From contig JAFGDT010000115.1 of NCBI GenBank assembly GCA_016931965.1, positions 78,600 to 142,599 of the forward strand: a stretch of DNA of 64,000 nucleotides. Direction: 5' to 3'. The translations under genes and the position numbers were made by a program. Shown here in pieces: positions 35,580-45,900 of this stretch (its first letter is position 1; each line of letters opens with the position of its first letter). This DNA is from a bacterium. Its GTDB lineage: Bacteria; Zhuqueibacterota; QNDG01; DSAB01. The notes below the pieces were generated by a model that was given only the letters and a program-made list of their open reading frames with translations, was not told where the DNA came from and did not search any database.

Positions 35580-38450
35580 TTAAAAATCCCACCCGAAGAA
35601 AAATTGCGTAAAGGTTCTCGGATAAATTTCTTTAAAGTTCGTTCGTTTGCCAATATCCAATCTGAATACAATATACCCCAGAAATTGAAGGCGAATCCCC
35701 AAGCCAAAACTGCCTTTCACATCACCAAAATCTCTGTCCCAAACATTACCGACATCAAGAAACAATGCACCCCGTATTGAAGTAAATCCAACACCTCCAA
35801 AGGGGAATCCAAGATAAAATTGATCAATAAATGGGAAACGCAATTCATTCGAAATCAGCGCCAATTTTGTTCCCCAAAGAGACCAAAGCTTGTACCCTCT
35901 GAGATCCCACGAACCTCCCATAACAAAGGGCAGTGGTTCCTTTCCTTGGTTGAATTGCCCCCAAATGCGGACAGCGTGTGTAACCCGATAACTGAGACGA
36001 AAATACTTGCGAAGATCGATCATGATCGTTGTGAAATTAACATTGGACCGTCTCACATCCACTGTGTTTCCCAAAGTAATATTATACCGCTCGCCATCGA
36101 TTGGACCAGTCGGTCCCCAAAGAGAATTATCTTTAGTATAGGACACAAAATTTGAAACCAGTATGTCCCTTCTTGAATCAAACTGATCGAGCCAATCTTT
36201 TACAGAATCTCTTATATTCAGGTTTGTTTCAATGCGTTCAAACTTGTTCAAGGGATAACTCAAAGCGACCGAGCCGCCAATCCGTCTATTATAAAAATAC
36301 CCCTCGTATCTATTATAATAGTATCCGGCCAAACGGTAGATGCCCAATGCATAATTTAACCGTCTGGTGAGATCCACTTTTGTCATAGCCAAATTCCATC
36401 CATCCCAGAATTCGGATTTCACCCTGGCACTGTTATAGACCAAAAAATAATGCTGCTCATCTCCTAACATATCCGTGATAAGCAATTCCGCTCCCCCGCT
36501 GGTTCCATAAATGGGATCCTGGATAACTTGACTCTGAGCGAAATCCAAACTGAACTTTCTCTTGTACTTTACTTTTTCTGTGTCCACAATACCACCGATC
36601 CTTGGGAAATTGGCCATCTCGGTATCGATTTCCGTAATGCTGGTCAAAAGGACTGAATTGTCATTCATCCACTTCGCTGCATCCGGAATAGCCCGAATCT
36701 GAAAACTGGATTTTTCAAACGCTGAAAAGAGCAGAGTCGAACTATCGGTCCAACAAGGAAAATAACCACCAGTTGTGAAGTGTGTGAGCTTTTTTAAAGT
36801 ATGGATTTTTTTCGGATTGAAAAGAGTGCAATACCCCATATCCACAGGACTCATTTCTTGGCAATTTTCTTCTTCTCCATTTATCTTGACGACCCAAATG
36901 TTATAGACACCATCTCGATCAGAAGAAAAAGCAATCAAACGGCCATCCGGTGACCAGGATGGCCATCGTTCACTGTAAGGTCCGTATGTCAGTTGCCGTA
37001 TGACTTCTTCATCCAAATGATAAAGAAACAGGTTTGAACAACCATTTTCTTTGATGTTCGATCTATCCGAATCGAAAACAATCCACTTGCCATCGGGGCT
37101 CCAATCCGGATTTTGATCATTAAAAAAATCATTCGTAAGACGTGTGATCGACCCATCATCAACTTGTACAAGATAAAGGTCATTTTTCCCCGAATAATCC
37201 AATCCTGTTAATACAATCTGGGTCCCATCGGGTGACCAGGACGGAGAAAAGAGTGAAACGAGCCCCTGAAATTTGTATTGCTGGATCACTTCCCTTTGCT
37301 GAATATGATAGATAAAAAGAATATCCTGAGGTCCACTTTTAGCAATAAACGCCAGCCTTCCATTCTGATCAACATCAATACGACTCTTCTGAAGCTGTAA
37401 GGATTCCAGCTCGGGAGTGCTTTCCCCCTTGATGAGCAGTTCCGGATCCCCTTCACGGAAATCGGTGATCGGTTTCTGATAAATACTGGTGTATCCGTTT
37501 CGATTGGCCACAAAGATAACGACAGGGTTTCCATTATCGCGATAAAAGGATGAAACGGTATTGATACCCTCTTCGGTGAGTCGGGTGGATACCATGCCCG
37601 GAAAATCCTTCTCGCCCATAAGTGGATAGATTGACTTTTTCAGATAGTATAGCCACTCTTCGCTCAATTCATCATAATCTTTCCCGATGGTAATCTTCAT
37701 GATATCGGAAAATTTTTCTTCCTTCCACATGTTTTGCATAAGCTGAAGGATCTTTGCTTCACCATACTGTTCGGCGACAAACTTGACAATGGATTGTCCC
37801 TCTTTATACATCTGATAGGTTCCAGTAATGCGATACATTTCGGGTATCGGAACAATTGTATTATTCAAAATACCGTCTCGAATAATCATTTCTGCTTCTG
37901 AACTCCACCCATCAGACCAGTATTCAGCCAGCCCTTCAATAAACCATAGGGGTATGGTTCGATATTGAAATATATTGCGGTCCTCATAGATGCGTTCCAA
38001 ATAATGATGTTGAAATACATGAACAAGTTCGTGCTGAATGGTCTGACGAAACCTGGATATCGAACCATCACTCGGCACGACAACCCTGCCTTTCATGAAT
38101 TCGAAAAATCCCCCCAATCCCGGAGAAATCAAATAGGGTAAAGTATTGGTTTCTTCAAAATGAAAATGTGAGCTATAAAAGATGAGAGGAATTTTCTGAA
38201 GCACATTATGATTGAATTTATCCTGCAGAAAGTGATAACTTTCCTCTGCATAATAAGCCCCGATTTCGGCTAAAGACTCCATCTCTGGATAGAAATAGAT
38301 ATCAAAATGCTCTGTTTTCAATACCTGCCATTGAAACTGATTATATTGAACTTTATTCCGGCCAAAATAATATTGAGCATTCAGTGCTGACACGTAAAAC
38401 ATGAAAACAAATCCCATAAATTGAAGAAATGCGATTTTGGATTTTATCAT
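35580..38450 (-). CDS. Metallopeptidase–PD40 (TolB-like)–outer-membrane barrel fusion
   Basis: A 956-residue envelope protein starting at ATG 38450 (GGAGG 6 bp before it); the longer frame to 38597 lacks a ribosome site. After a signal peptide ending SALNAQ, residues about 28-250 form a gluzincin peptidase domain: QHELVHVFQ (HExxH, 140-144) and the third-ligand helix WFIEGLAEYW about 30 residues on. Residues about 330-620 have several PD40/WD40-like repeats (FSPSWSPDGTQIV, NPDWSPDGKWIVFDSDR, WPSWSPDGRLIAFSSDRDG). The last 300 residues are a beta-barrel ending in FFGWDF, of Omp85 surface-antigen type. A protease tethered to or on the outer membrane is implied. Divergent from ctpA. Confidence 0.85.
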   Translation of the reverse strand: MIKSKIAFLQFMGFVFMFYVSALNAQYYFGRNKVQYNQFQWQVLKTEHFDIYFYPEMESLAEIGAYYAEESYHFLQDKFNHNVLQKIPLIFYSSHFHFEETNTLPYLISPGLGGFFEFMKGRVVVPSDGSISRFRQTIQHELVHVFQHHYLERIYEDRNIFQYRTIPLWFIEGLAEYWSDGWSSEAEMIIRDGILNNTIVPIPEMYRITGTYQMYKEGQSIVKFVAEQYGEAKILQLMQNMWKEEKFSDIMKITIGKDYDELSEEWLYYLKKSIYPLMGEKDFPGMVSTRLTEEGINTVSSFYRDNGNPVVIFVANRNGYTSIYQKPITDFREGDPELLIKGESTPELESLQLQKSRIDVDQNGRLAFIAKSGPQDILFIYHIQQREVIQQYKFQGLVSLFSPSWSPDGTQIVLTGLDYSGKNDLYLVQVDDGSITRLTNDFFNDQNPDWSPDGKWIVFDSDRSNIKENGCSNLFLYHLDEEVIRQLTYGPYSERWPSWSPDGRLIAFSSDRDGVYNIWVVKINGEEENCQEMSPVDMGYCTLFNPKKIHTLKKLTHFTTGGYFPCWTDSSTLLFSAFEKSSFQIRAIPDAAKWMNDNSVLLTSITEIDTEMANFPRIGGIVDTEKVKYKRKFSLDFAQSQVIQDPIYGTSGGAELLITDMLGDEQHYFLVYNSARVKSEFWDGWNLAMTKVDLTRRLNYALGIYRLAGYYYNRYEGYFYNRRIGGSVALSYPLNKFERIETNLNIRDSVKDWLDQFDSRRDILVSNFVSYTKDNSLWGPTGPIDGERYNITLGNTVDVRRSNVNFTTIMIDLRKYFRLSYRVTHAVRIWGQFNQGKEPLPFVMGGSWDLRGYKLWSLWGTKLALISNELRFPFIDQFYLGFPFGGVGFTSIRGALFLDVGNVWDRDFGDVKGSFGLGIRLQFLGYIVFRLDIGKRTNFKEIYPRTFTQFFFGWDF

Positions 38451-38486
38451 AACGAACCTCCAGTCGGACTTTAAATTTACAAAATA

Positions 38487-38516
38487 ATTATACCAAATCA
38501 AGTGATTTTTGTTCAA
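38487..38516 (-). promoter_or_regulatory. Sigma-70-type promoter for the metallopeptidase fusion
   Basis: On the minus strand TTGAAC (38516-38511), 18-bp spacer, TATAAT (38492-38487), 37 bp before the start codon. Confidence 0.65.
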
Positions 38517-38541
38517 TATAGTGCGTTCATTTTCATTCATC

Positions 38542-38570
38542 TTGACATTCAAAAAAGGATTCTTTATATT
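38542..38570 (+). promoter_or_regulatory. Sigma-70-type promoter for the ctpA-like gene
   Basis: TTGACA (38542-38547), 17-bp spacer, TATATT (38565-38570), 59 bp before the start codon. It is back to back with the promoter of the divergent gene. Confidence 0.75.
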
Positions 38571-38629
38571 GAAGTCGGTTTTTCTTCTACTATTCATGGC
38601 AGGAACAATAAAGGTAAAAATTTTTAGAA

Positions 38630-40249
38630 ATGATGCACATCCATAAAAAACAGATCAAGTTAACGATTGTATGCTTCATATCCATTATTCTTCTGACAGG
38701 CGTTTCCATCCTGGCGTACGATGTTGGCAGCAACCTTCTTTTACAAATTGAAATTTTCAGTGAGATTCTTCAAAAAATTCAATTGAGTTATGTGGATGAA
38801 AAAAACCCGCAGGAACTGATGCAGAGTGCCATTCGGGGAATGATTTCAGCGCTTGATCCCCATACAACTTATCTCACTTCTGAACAATTCAATCAATGGA
38901 GTAAGCAATATGAAGGGTACACCGGTATTGGAATCACATACGATGTGATACGCGAGCGGATTACAGTGATGTCCGTTTTCTCTGGTGGTCCTTCCGACAA
39001 AGCCGGTATTCTGGTAGGAGATCGAATCATCTCTATCAATGGAAAATCAGCTATTGGTATCAGCCGTGAAGAGGCGCCATTGTTACTGATGGGACCCAAA
39101 GGAACGAAAGTCGATCTCACCATTGAACGAAAAGGATTGGCCGAGACAAAAAATATTGTCGTTATTTGCGATGAGGTCCATTTAGACAGTATCCCCTATA
39201 TTTTCATTATTCAGCCTGGTGTAGGATATATTCGTATAAACCGTTTTACTGAAACCACTGAAGAGGAATTGGAGCAAGGTCTCAACAGACTTGAAGCTCA
39301 AGGAATGAGACAACTCATCCTCGATCTTCGAGGGAATGGGGGAGGATACCTCGAAGCAGCTGTTCAAGTTGTTGATAAATTCCTGCCAGGAGGTCGAAGA
39401 ATTGTCTACACCAAAGGACGGACAGAGGGATCCTCACATGAATTTTTCTCCACAAACCAAAATACCCATCCCCTATATCCATTAACTGTCATGATCGATC
39501 GGATTTCGGCTTCTGCATCAGAAATTGTTGCAGGTGCATTACAAGACTGGGATCGGGCACTCATCGTCGGCGAGACCAGTTTTGGTAAGGGATTGGTGCA
39601 AACGCAATATCTGTTAAAAGACGGCTCTTCACTGCTCATGACGACGGCCAGATATTACACACCAAGCAATCGACTCATTCAGCGACCCTATGATAATATA
39701 TCTTTGGAGGACTATTATCGTGAAGTCACAGACGACGTTGCGAGAGAAGAGTGGGAAAATGATCCTTCACGTCCTATTGTCAAAACACAAATTTTAAAAA
39801 GAAATGTATACGGGGGAGGAGGTATCACACCAGATATTTTTCTAAGATCAAAACCTGACACCATAAGTACTGTTGTTCGAAGGATACTGTCATCTCCAGA
39901 AAAGTACTTTTTTACATTTATTGAAGATTACATGAAGGATCATTCTGAGCTGGTAGGAAAAGACTATAATCAATTCTTAAAAAATTATACACCGAATGGA
40001 AATACGCTTCAATTGTTTCTTAAGCATATTCGGGAATTGGGTTTTCAAATTACAAATGAGGAATTCGTTAATAATAAAAAGGATATTGAATTTGTACTCA
40101 AACAGCACATCGCTTCCAAAATATGGGGTGATGAAGCAAGTTATAAAGTCGAAGTGATGAGAGATTACCAATTGCTCGAAACGTTAAATTATCTATCCCA
40201 ATCAGAGAATCTAATAGCCCAATCCTATGGTCGATACAGAGATTATTAA
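38630..40249 (+). CDS. C-terminal processing protease, S41 family (CtpA/Prc-like)
   Basis: A 539-residue periplasmic serine protease with an N-terminal membrane anchor (about 10-30), a PDZ domain (about 95-180: YTGIGITYDV, GPSDKAGILVGDRIISINGKSA) and an S41 catalytic domain with the nucleophile in ISASASEIVAGALQD and the general base lysine in SFGKGLVQTQ. Such enzymes trim or degrade envelope proteins from their C-termini. The long C-terminal extension past residue 400 (about 140 residues) is as in CtpA of this group. It stands alone with its own promoter and ends 63 bp before a convergent gene. Confidence 0.93.
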   Translation: MMHIHKKQIKLTIVCFISIILLTGVSILAYDVGSNLLLQIEIFSEILQKIQLSYVDEKNPQELMQSAIRGMISALDPHTTYLTSEQFNQWSKQYEGYTGIGITYDVIRERITVMSVFSGGPSDKAGILVGDRIISINGKSAIGISREEAPLLLMGPKGTKVDLTIERKGLAETKNIVVICDEVHLDSIPYIFIIQPGVGYIRINRFTETTEEELEQGLNRLEAQGMRQLILDLRGNGGGYLEAAVQVVDKFLPGGRRIVYTKGRTEGSSHEFFSTNQNTHPLYPLTVMIDRISASASEIVAGALQDWDRALIVGETSFGKGLVQTQYLLKDGSSLLMTTARYYTPSNRLIQRPYDNISLEDYYREVTDDVAREEWENDPSRPIVKTQILKRNVYGGGGITPDIFLRSKPDTISTVVRRILSSPEKYFFTFIEDYMKDHSELVGKDYNQFLKNYTPNGNTLQLFLKHIRELGFQITNEEFVNNKKDIEFVLKQHIASKIWGDEASYKVEVMRDYQLLETLNYLSQSENLIAQSYGRYRDY

Positions 40250-40311
40250 AATATCCGGTTTTTTCAATTTTGATCAATTTCACCTTATCATATCCAAAAA
40301 ATTTAATATGA

Positions 40312-40713
40312 TCAATCTATCTCGGATGCTTTTCTCTCTCCTATTCGCTGTTCACGGCACGACAAACCGCGATTGACAAGATCCATCATCTGTTCCATTT
40401 CTATGGGCTTTGTAATATAAGTGTATCCATCCTCCTCAATTGTTTCAACAATGGTCTCCGCTGAGGGGTATCCTGTCAACATGATAATAATGGCATTGGG
40501 ATCCAGAGCTTTTGCTTTTTTTAGAAAATCAATGCCACTCATTTCTGGCATCTTGATGTCCACGATTGAAAGTGCAATCGAACCGTCTTGAAATATTTCC
40601 CACGCTTCTCTGCCATTCTTGGCTTCTACGGGGACATGATTCATTTTCTGGATAATTTTTACAATGGTCGACCGTATAACATCCTGGTCATCCGCGATGA
40701 GAATTTTAGCCAA
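40312..40713 (-). CDS. Stand-alone response-regulator receiver protein (CheY-like)
   Basis: A 133-residue receiver: ILIADDQDV (acidic pocket), acceptor Asp in LSIVDIKMPEMSG, IIMLTGYPS and TKPIEM (lysine). No output domain. The start is a TTG at 40713, with GAGAGG 6 bp before it; there is no nearby ATG in frame. It follows the PEP carboxykinase gene by 95 bp on the same strand, so it may be the last gene of the operon that begins with the receiver–PEP-synthase-N fusion. Confidence 0.88.
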   Translation of the reverse strand: MAKILIADDQDVIRSTIVKIIQKMNHVPVEAKNGREAWEIFQDGSIALSIVDIKMPEMSGIDFLKKAKALDPNAIIIMLTGYPSAETIVETIEEDGYTYITKPIEMEQMMDLVNRGLSCREQRIGERKASEID

Positions 40714-40808
40714 AACAAACCTCTCATTTAATCATACTTCCGATTTTATTGATAAGGAAACGAAAAAATGATCTCTATTTGTATATCATCATCTATAAAT
40801 CAACCATT

Positions 40809-42689
40809 TCAATAAATGAATTTTTGAGGAGCAATATAATCTCCAAATTGAGCTCTCGCCTCATTCAATCGTTGAGTTTCCTCAGCAGCGATTTCGAAAA
40901 GAATGTCGGGTGTGGTCGGCGCTTTTGTCTTATAAGTTTCAACAACGCGATGAATTTTGTTTAAAAACTCATTGACTCGTATCGTAAATTGCTGAACATA
41001 ATCCTCTTCAGTATATTCCTTCCCCAACAGATCATGAAACAACCTTTTAAGATCCTGATAAACGGGAATTCGCCCCACAGGCGTGTCAATGGCTTCGACT
41101 TCTCCATGAACACGTTGTTCCATCCATTTCAACCAGATTCTTTTATCCATCCGATCATTAACGAAATTGCCTTTTTTATCTTGTAAGAAATAATTTACAC
41201 CAAAAATATGGGGCGGATTTTCAATATCACAACCAAAGTCTAAATTGATCTGAATATATTGACCCAGAGGTATGGGAATAAAATCAAGATTCGACATGGG
41301 ATTCAATTTCGGGACACCTTCTCTTCCCAAAGTGGCTGCCGTTGTTTCAGACTCAAGAGCCGATGCTACAGAAATAATGCCGTGCTTCCAATCAAAAGCT
41401 TCTCTGACAGGGACCCACGTATTTGAATCGCGTCCGCCATATATAAATCCGCTGACATGAACCCCAAATGGATTATCGATCTCTGCGCTCACATTTTCCA
41501 GGCATTTTAAATCAAGCGTAAATCGTGCATTTTTATGTGATGATGTAATTTCATTGCCTTTTTCATCTCTTTTACCGAGTGTCCATTCTCCTGAGTAATT
41601 CACACCTTTTTCTGGAATCTCAGAATCTTTACCAATCCAATAAACAGAGCCATCCTCAAGCTTAAGAACATTTGAAAAGATGATCTCATTCGGTTTGTTT
41701 AGCGCTTCCCAAATGATGGGATCATCTTTTGAGTTAACACCCATAATAATCCCAAACATGCCTTTTTCGACATTCACGGCATATACTTTACCATCCCTCT
41801 TCCGTAAATAAGCAATATCGTCGCCAACGATTGTTTCCCCAACCAAAGTAGAAGTGGATGTCTTTCCGCAGAGAGAAGGGAAGGCTCCTGTGAAATAGGT
41901 TATTCTTTCATGATTTCCATGCACTCCCATCACAAACATATGTTCACACAACCACCCCTCTTCAGATGCACGTTTAATGGCTAACCGCATGGAGAGTTTT
42001 TTTAATCCGAGCGTATTTCCGCCATACTGTGTGTTCGCACTGAAAACGACACCCTCTTCCGTATCAATATAGATCCTTCGATCAGCTACATTTTTACTGA
42101 CACCATTCTCCAGTTCTCCGGCACTATGCACAATACGGAAAAATTTTGCTTTTTCCCCTTGACGTTTAAATTCTTCATACCCCTGCCGATAGAGTAAATC
42201 CAAGCTATGGGCCACATAGGCTGAATCGGTCAATTGCACAGTGAGCATTGAGAATTCAGATCGAGTAGGTCCGAGACAGAAAAATCGCACATAAAGCGTT
42301 TTGCCCACCATGATATTTTTCATGATCTTTTTAATTTCTTTCAATCCTTCTTCTTTGTCAATGCCGTTGATATAGGGACCGAGATCAACACCCTTTGGGA
42401 GAAGAAACTGTGTATGGGCTTTATCACGAGCCTGATCATGATACCCATCAAAATGGATTGTGTGTCCCTCTATAGCCAATTTTTCTTCTTCTCCATTTCG
42501 AATTGCAGATTCGCGTATATACTGAAGATCTTCCTGTGAATCCGTACAAATATACACATCAGCAGGTTTGCACAGCTCAATATATTCAGCAACAAATTGA
42601 ACCAGATGGTGATTGTCTATATCTAAAAGTTTGGTATAGTGATTATCCTGTAATTTATTTCTTAATATCTCCAACCATTTTTCATTCAT
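40809..42689 (-). CDS. pckG: Phosphoenolpyruvate carboxykinase (GTP)
   Basis: A 626-residue enzyme of gluconeogenesis that makes PEP from oxaloacetate with GTP. The nucleotide/active-site loop is AFPSLCGKTSTSTL (reactive Cys274 and Lys276), with VHGNHERITYF before it and GVNSKDDP, FGVHVSGFIYGGRDSNTWVPVREAFDW after it, all features of the GTP-dependent PEPCK family rather than the ATP form. Length is normal. AGGAG lies 7 bp before the ATG. It is 72 bp downstream of a zinc-ribbon gene and the receiver–PPDK-N fusion on the same strand. Confidence 0.94.
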   Translation of the reverse strand: MNEKWLEILRNKLQDNHYTKLLDIDNHHLVQFVAEYIELCKPADVYICTDSQEDLQYIRESAIRNGEEEKLAIEGHTIHFDGYHDQARDKAHTQFLLPKGVDLGPYINGIDKEEGLKEIKKIMKNIMVGKTLYVRFFCLGPTRSEFSMLTVQLTDSAYVAHSLDLLYRQGYEEFKRQGEKAKFFRIVHSAGELENGVSKNVADRRIYIDTEEGVVFSANTQYGGNTLGLKKLSMRLAIKRASEEGWLCEHMFVMGVHGNHERITYFTGAFPSLCGKTSTSTLVGETIVGDDIAYLRKRDGKVYAVNVEKGMFGIIMGVNSKDDPIIWEALNKPNEIIFSNVLKLEDGSVYWIGKDSEIPEKGVNYSGEWTLGKRDEKGNEITSSHKNARFTLDLKCLENVSAEIDNPFGVHVSGFIYGGRDSNTWVPVREAFDWKHGIISVASALESETTAATLGREGVPKLNPMSNLDFIPIPLGQYIQINLDFGCDIENPPHIFGVNYFLQDKKGNFVNDRMDKRIWLKWMEQRVHGEVEAIDTPVGRIPVYQDLKRLFHDLLGKEYTEEDYVQQFTIRVNEFLNKIHRVVETYKTKAPTTPDILFEIAAEETQRLNEARAQFGDYIAPQKFIY

Positions 42690-42761
42690 GTGGATCTCCT
42701 ACCATTCCATCTACATACAATTGACAAATCCGACAAAATGTTATTTATGAATTCAATTCAA

Positions 42762-42953
42762 TTAATGTTTCAATGAATCGTTCATTTGATTATTGGATTC
42801 TAAAGTGGTCTCATCAAAAGCATCGAGAATAATCCGATACCAACACCCTTTACACATCAAAGCACGATCGATACTTAAAAGGACTTTCTCCCACGGACTC
42901 AATTCCCGTTTGCAGTGAGGACAGATTTCAGGTACATTTTCGTTTCCAGCCAA
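42762..42953 (-). CDS. Small four-cysteine zinc-ribbon-like protein
   Basis: A 63-residue protein with two Cys pairs, CPHC near the N-terminus and CKGC near residue 35, suggesting one bound zinc. It starts at a TTG (42953), 2 bp after the upstream stop, with GGAGGG six bases before it lying inside the end of the upstream gene, so it is translationally coupled. No family is recognised. The coupling to the receiver/ATP-grasp fusion suggests a shared function, possibly as an adaptor. Confidence 0.7.
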   Translation of the reverse strand: MAGNENVPEICPHCKRELSPWEKVLLSIDRALMCKGCWYRIILDAFDETTLESNNQMNDSLKH

Positions 42954-42955
42954 TT

Positions 42956-45900
42956 CTAACCCTCCGGTTTAATCACAACCCCTTTATTATGATGACCACT
43001 CATTTTAACAACGAGCGGTTTTTGAAACTCGATATGTCGCGTGTAATCCAATTTCTCCTTGACAGGTTGTTTCAGCAACCAATCCCAATCGACAAATCCA
43101 TGATTGCTTTCGGATTTTACTGTAAAATAACCCACCATAAACGTGTTCAGATTCTGGAAAAAATGGGAACCTTGAGAGGGTTCAACAACAAAATCCCGGA
43201 ATCCGGTTTCAATGATCACTTTCGCATTGGCAATCTGATCCCACGTTACGGGTATGCCCAACCAGGGATCCAATGTTCCCCATCTTCCGACACCAATCAA
43301 AAGATACCGTCGTTTATCACCAACCAGTTTTGTATTGAGATATTTGATTTCCTGGGCAACCTGATTGCTTTTTGATCGATCAAATAGATTACGATCGACC
43401 ATGACAATATCATAAATGGTGTCGATAAGACCGTTTCCCAATACTTGGTCACTCTGACAAATGAGATCTTTATAATCATAATCTTCAATTTTTAATACTT
43501 CCAACTCAGGATTCACCGCCATGGGTCGCATCTGTAAGAGACCAAATTCCTGTCTTTCCTCTTTTTTCTCAGATAAATCGACAGCAAATTCAATCTCAAC
43601 AGGTGTTCCCATACCCCACATCCCCATATCCAGAATTAGATCCAGTATTTCAGCCAGTGGAAATATTTTATTTTTAAGGATGGGTGCAAAAGTAACCAGA
43701 CGGATGCCCTCCTTGGATGTTCCGTCATAAATCATATCATTTTCCGGTGAATAAGTCGATCCAATATGAAATAAAACCCCATTTTCTTCTGCAAGTTTTA
43801 ATGCATATTTTTTGACAAAACGATCTTTTGTTTCGTACTTATTTTCATTAATTCCATCAAGATCCAAAGCAAAAAAGTCCTTCTGGCTATTCTGGATAAG
43901 GGAATCCTTCGAGCCAAATTGATCCATATGAGCCGGATACTTCGGACAAAACCGAACAGACGATCCCCCTTCCATCACCATTTTCCCAAGCCCCAGAGCC
44001 AGTGAAGCGATCCCGTCCGAGGATTTCTGCGGAGGTACAGGATAAAAGTTATATGACCTTGCCACACCCGAAAAATCTGGATAAAACCGATTGTGATGAG
44101 ATGTTCCGATCATTTTTTGTACGATAACGGCCATTTTCTCATCTTCAAGTCGATAGGATGTTGCCCTGATATAATTTTTTGCAGATTGGAAAAATGTGGA
44201 AGCATAGACTCTCTTTATCGCTTTTACCAGTTCTCCCAAGCGTACCAATAGATCTGAATGGCTGTTGGGTAACATATAGGTTTTATATACACCTGCAAAA
44301 GGGTGATTGTGCGAATCTTCAAGAAGACTCGAGGAACGAACCGCCAATGGTCTATCAATGATATCTAGAAAAGCGGACAGTTCACCTAAAATTTCTTCAG
44401 GAAATTTTTTCGCTTCAATGAATTTTTTTAATATCAAACCATCTTCATCTGTATTGAGAGCAAAATTACGTAAATTATTTTCCTCAAGAAATTGATCGAA
44501 AATATCTGTCCCGATGATGATGGCTGGTGGAATATATATTCTCACACCCTTAAATCGGTTTTGAACATTATAATTATTAATAATAATATTGATAAAACTC
44601 AGCCCTCGCGCTTTTCCTCCTAAAAATCCTCCACCAATTTTTGAAATGCTGCTGTAGGGATCAAAAGATTCTTTATCAAACTCCGTGATAATCCCTCTCT
44701 GTCTGAGTTTACGATACCCTTTTAGAGAGGCAATTAAATCTTTCCGCATTTCAGTAATCGAAGGGAAATCAGATACTTTTCGGGGTCTTAATTGGTGGGC
44801 CAACCAAAACTCCGTTCGGGCTTTTAACCAGTTTGAATAGTGATTCCGTTCAGCATGATATTCCATACTCTCATCGGGTATGGTATGCAGCTCTTTCTCC
44901 AATGAAAGTAGATCATGAGCCCGGGCAACTTCGTGACCGTCCGGTGTTCGAAAAACAAAATCACCAAAACTTAAATACTCTGTCATGAATGTTCTTAAAT
45001 CTTCCAATAAAGTGGGCGAATCTTTCACAATAAACGAAGCCCCGATCGCTTTGGCATTTTTTTCATTCTCAGGTAAGGTTGAATGAAGCAGTATCGGTAT
45101 GTCTGCCTGTTGTTTTTGTACATTCTCTGCAAAATCAAAACCTGCCTGCGGATCCATTTTACCATTGTGGGGGAAATCGATGTCCGAAATAATGCCTAAT
45201 ATGGTATCTTTATATCGGGTATAATAATTCCAGGCTTCCTCATAGTTATTACAAAGAAGTATTTTCGTCCTTGCTCTCTGGCGCAATTGCTTGTGTGATA
45301 GATTGATACCTTCAGAAATGAGACGCTGAGATTGTCTCATAATTTCGAGGTAAATAATGGGTAAAAAATAGGAGTAATACCAAATATTATCTTCTATAAG
45401 AATAATCGACTGGACGCCGACTATTTTTGTATCATGCTCGACATTCAAACGATCTTCAAGATGTTTGATAATGGCAATAAGCAGGCGGAAATCACCTTGC
45501 CATATAAAAATCTGATCAAATACAGAAGCTTCTTCCTGTCTAAGCAAATCCGACAATTCACGGTTATCAAAAGCCAGTAACACAATAGGAATATCAATAT
45601 TTTCTTCCCGTATTTTTTTTGCAAAAGAAGTCGGCTTCATATCTTCAATATGAAGGGTCGTTATGATCAGATCAAATCGTCTCTCTTCTTTCGCCAAAGC
45701 GATACCTTCTCTTCCACTTGATACCCGGGTAAGTTCAGGTGCATGTGTTAGATTTAATTTCTGATATTGATCTCGAATGAGCTCGTACAATCGCCCATCT
45801 TCCTCAAAAACGTATAAATCATACAAACTCGAAACGAGAAGGATATCGCGAATTCTTAATCTCATAAGATTTTGGAAACCCTGAAATCGGGTACCATACC

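Noticed and set aside
38451..38597. Extended start of the metallopeptidase fusion
   Set aside because: It crosses the promoter region and places an unlikely 49-residue peptide before a good signal sequence.
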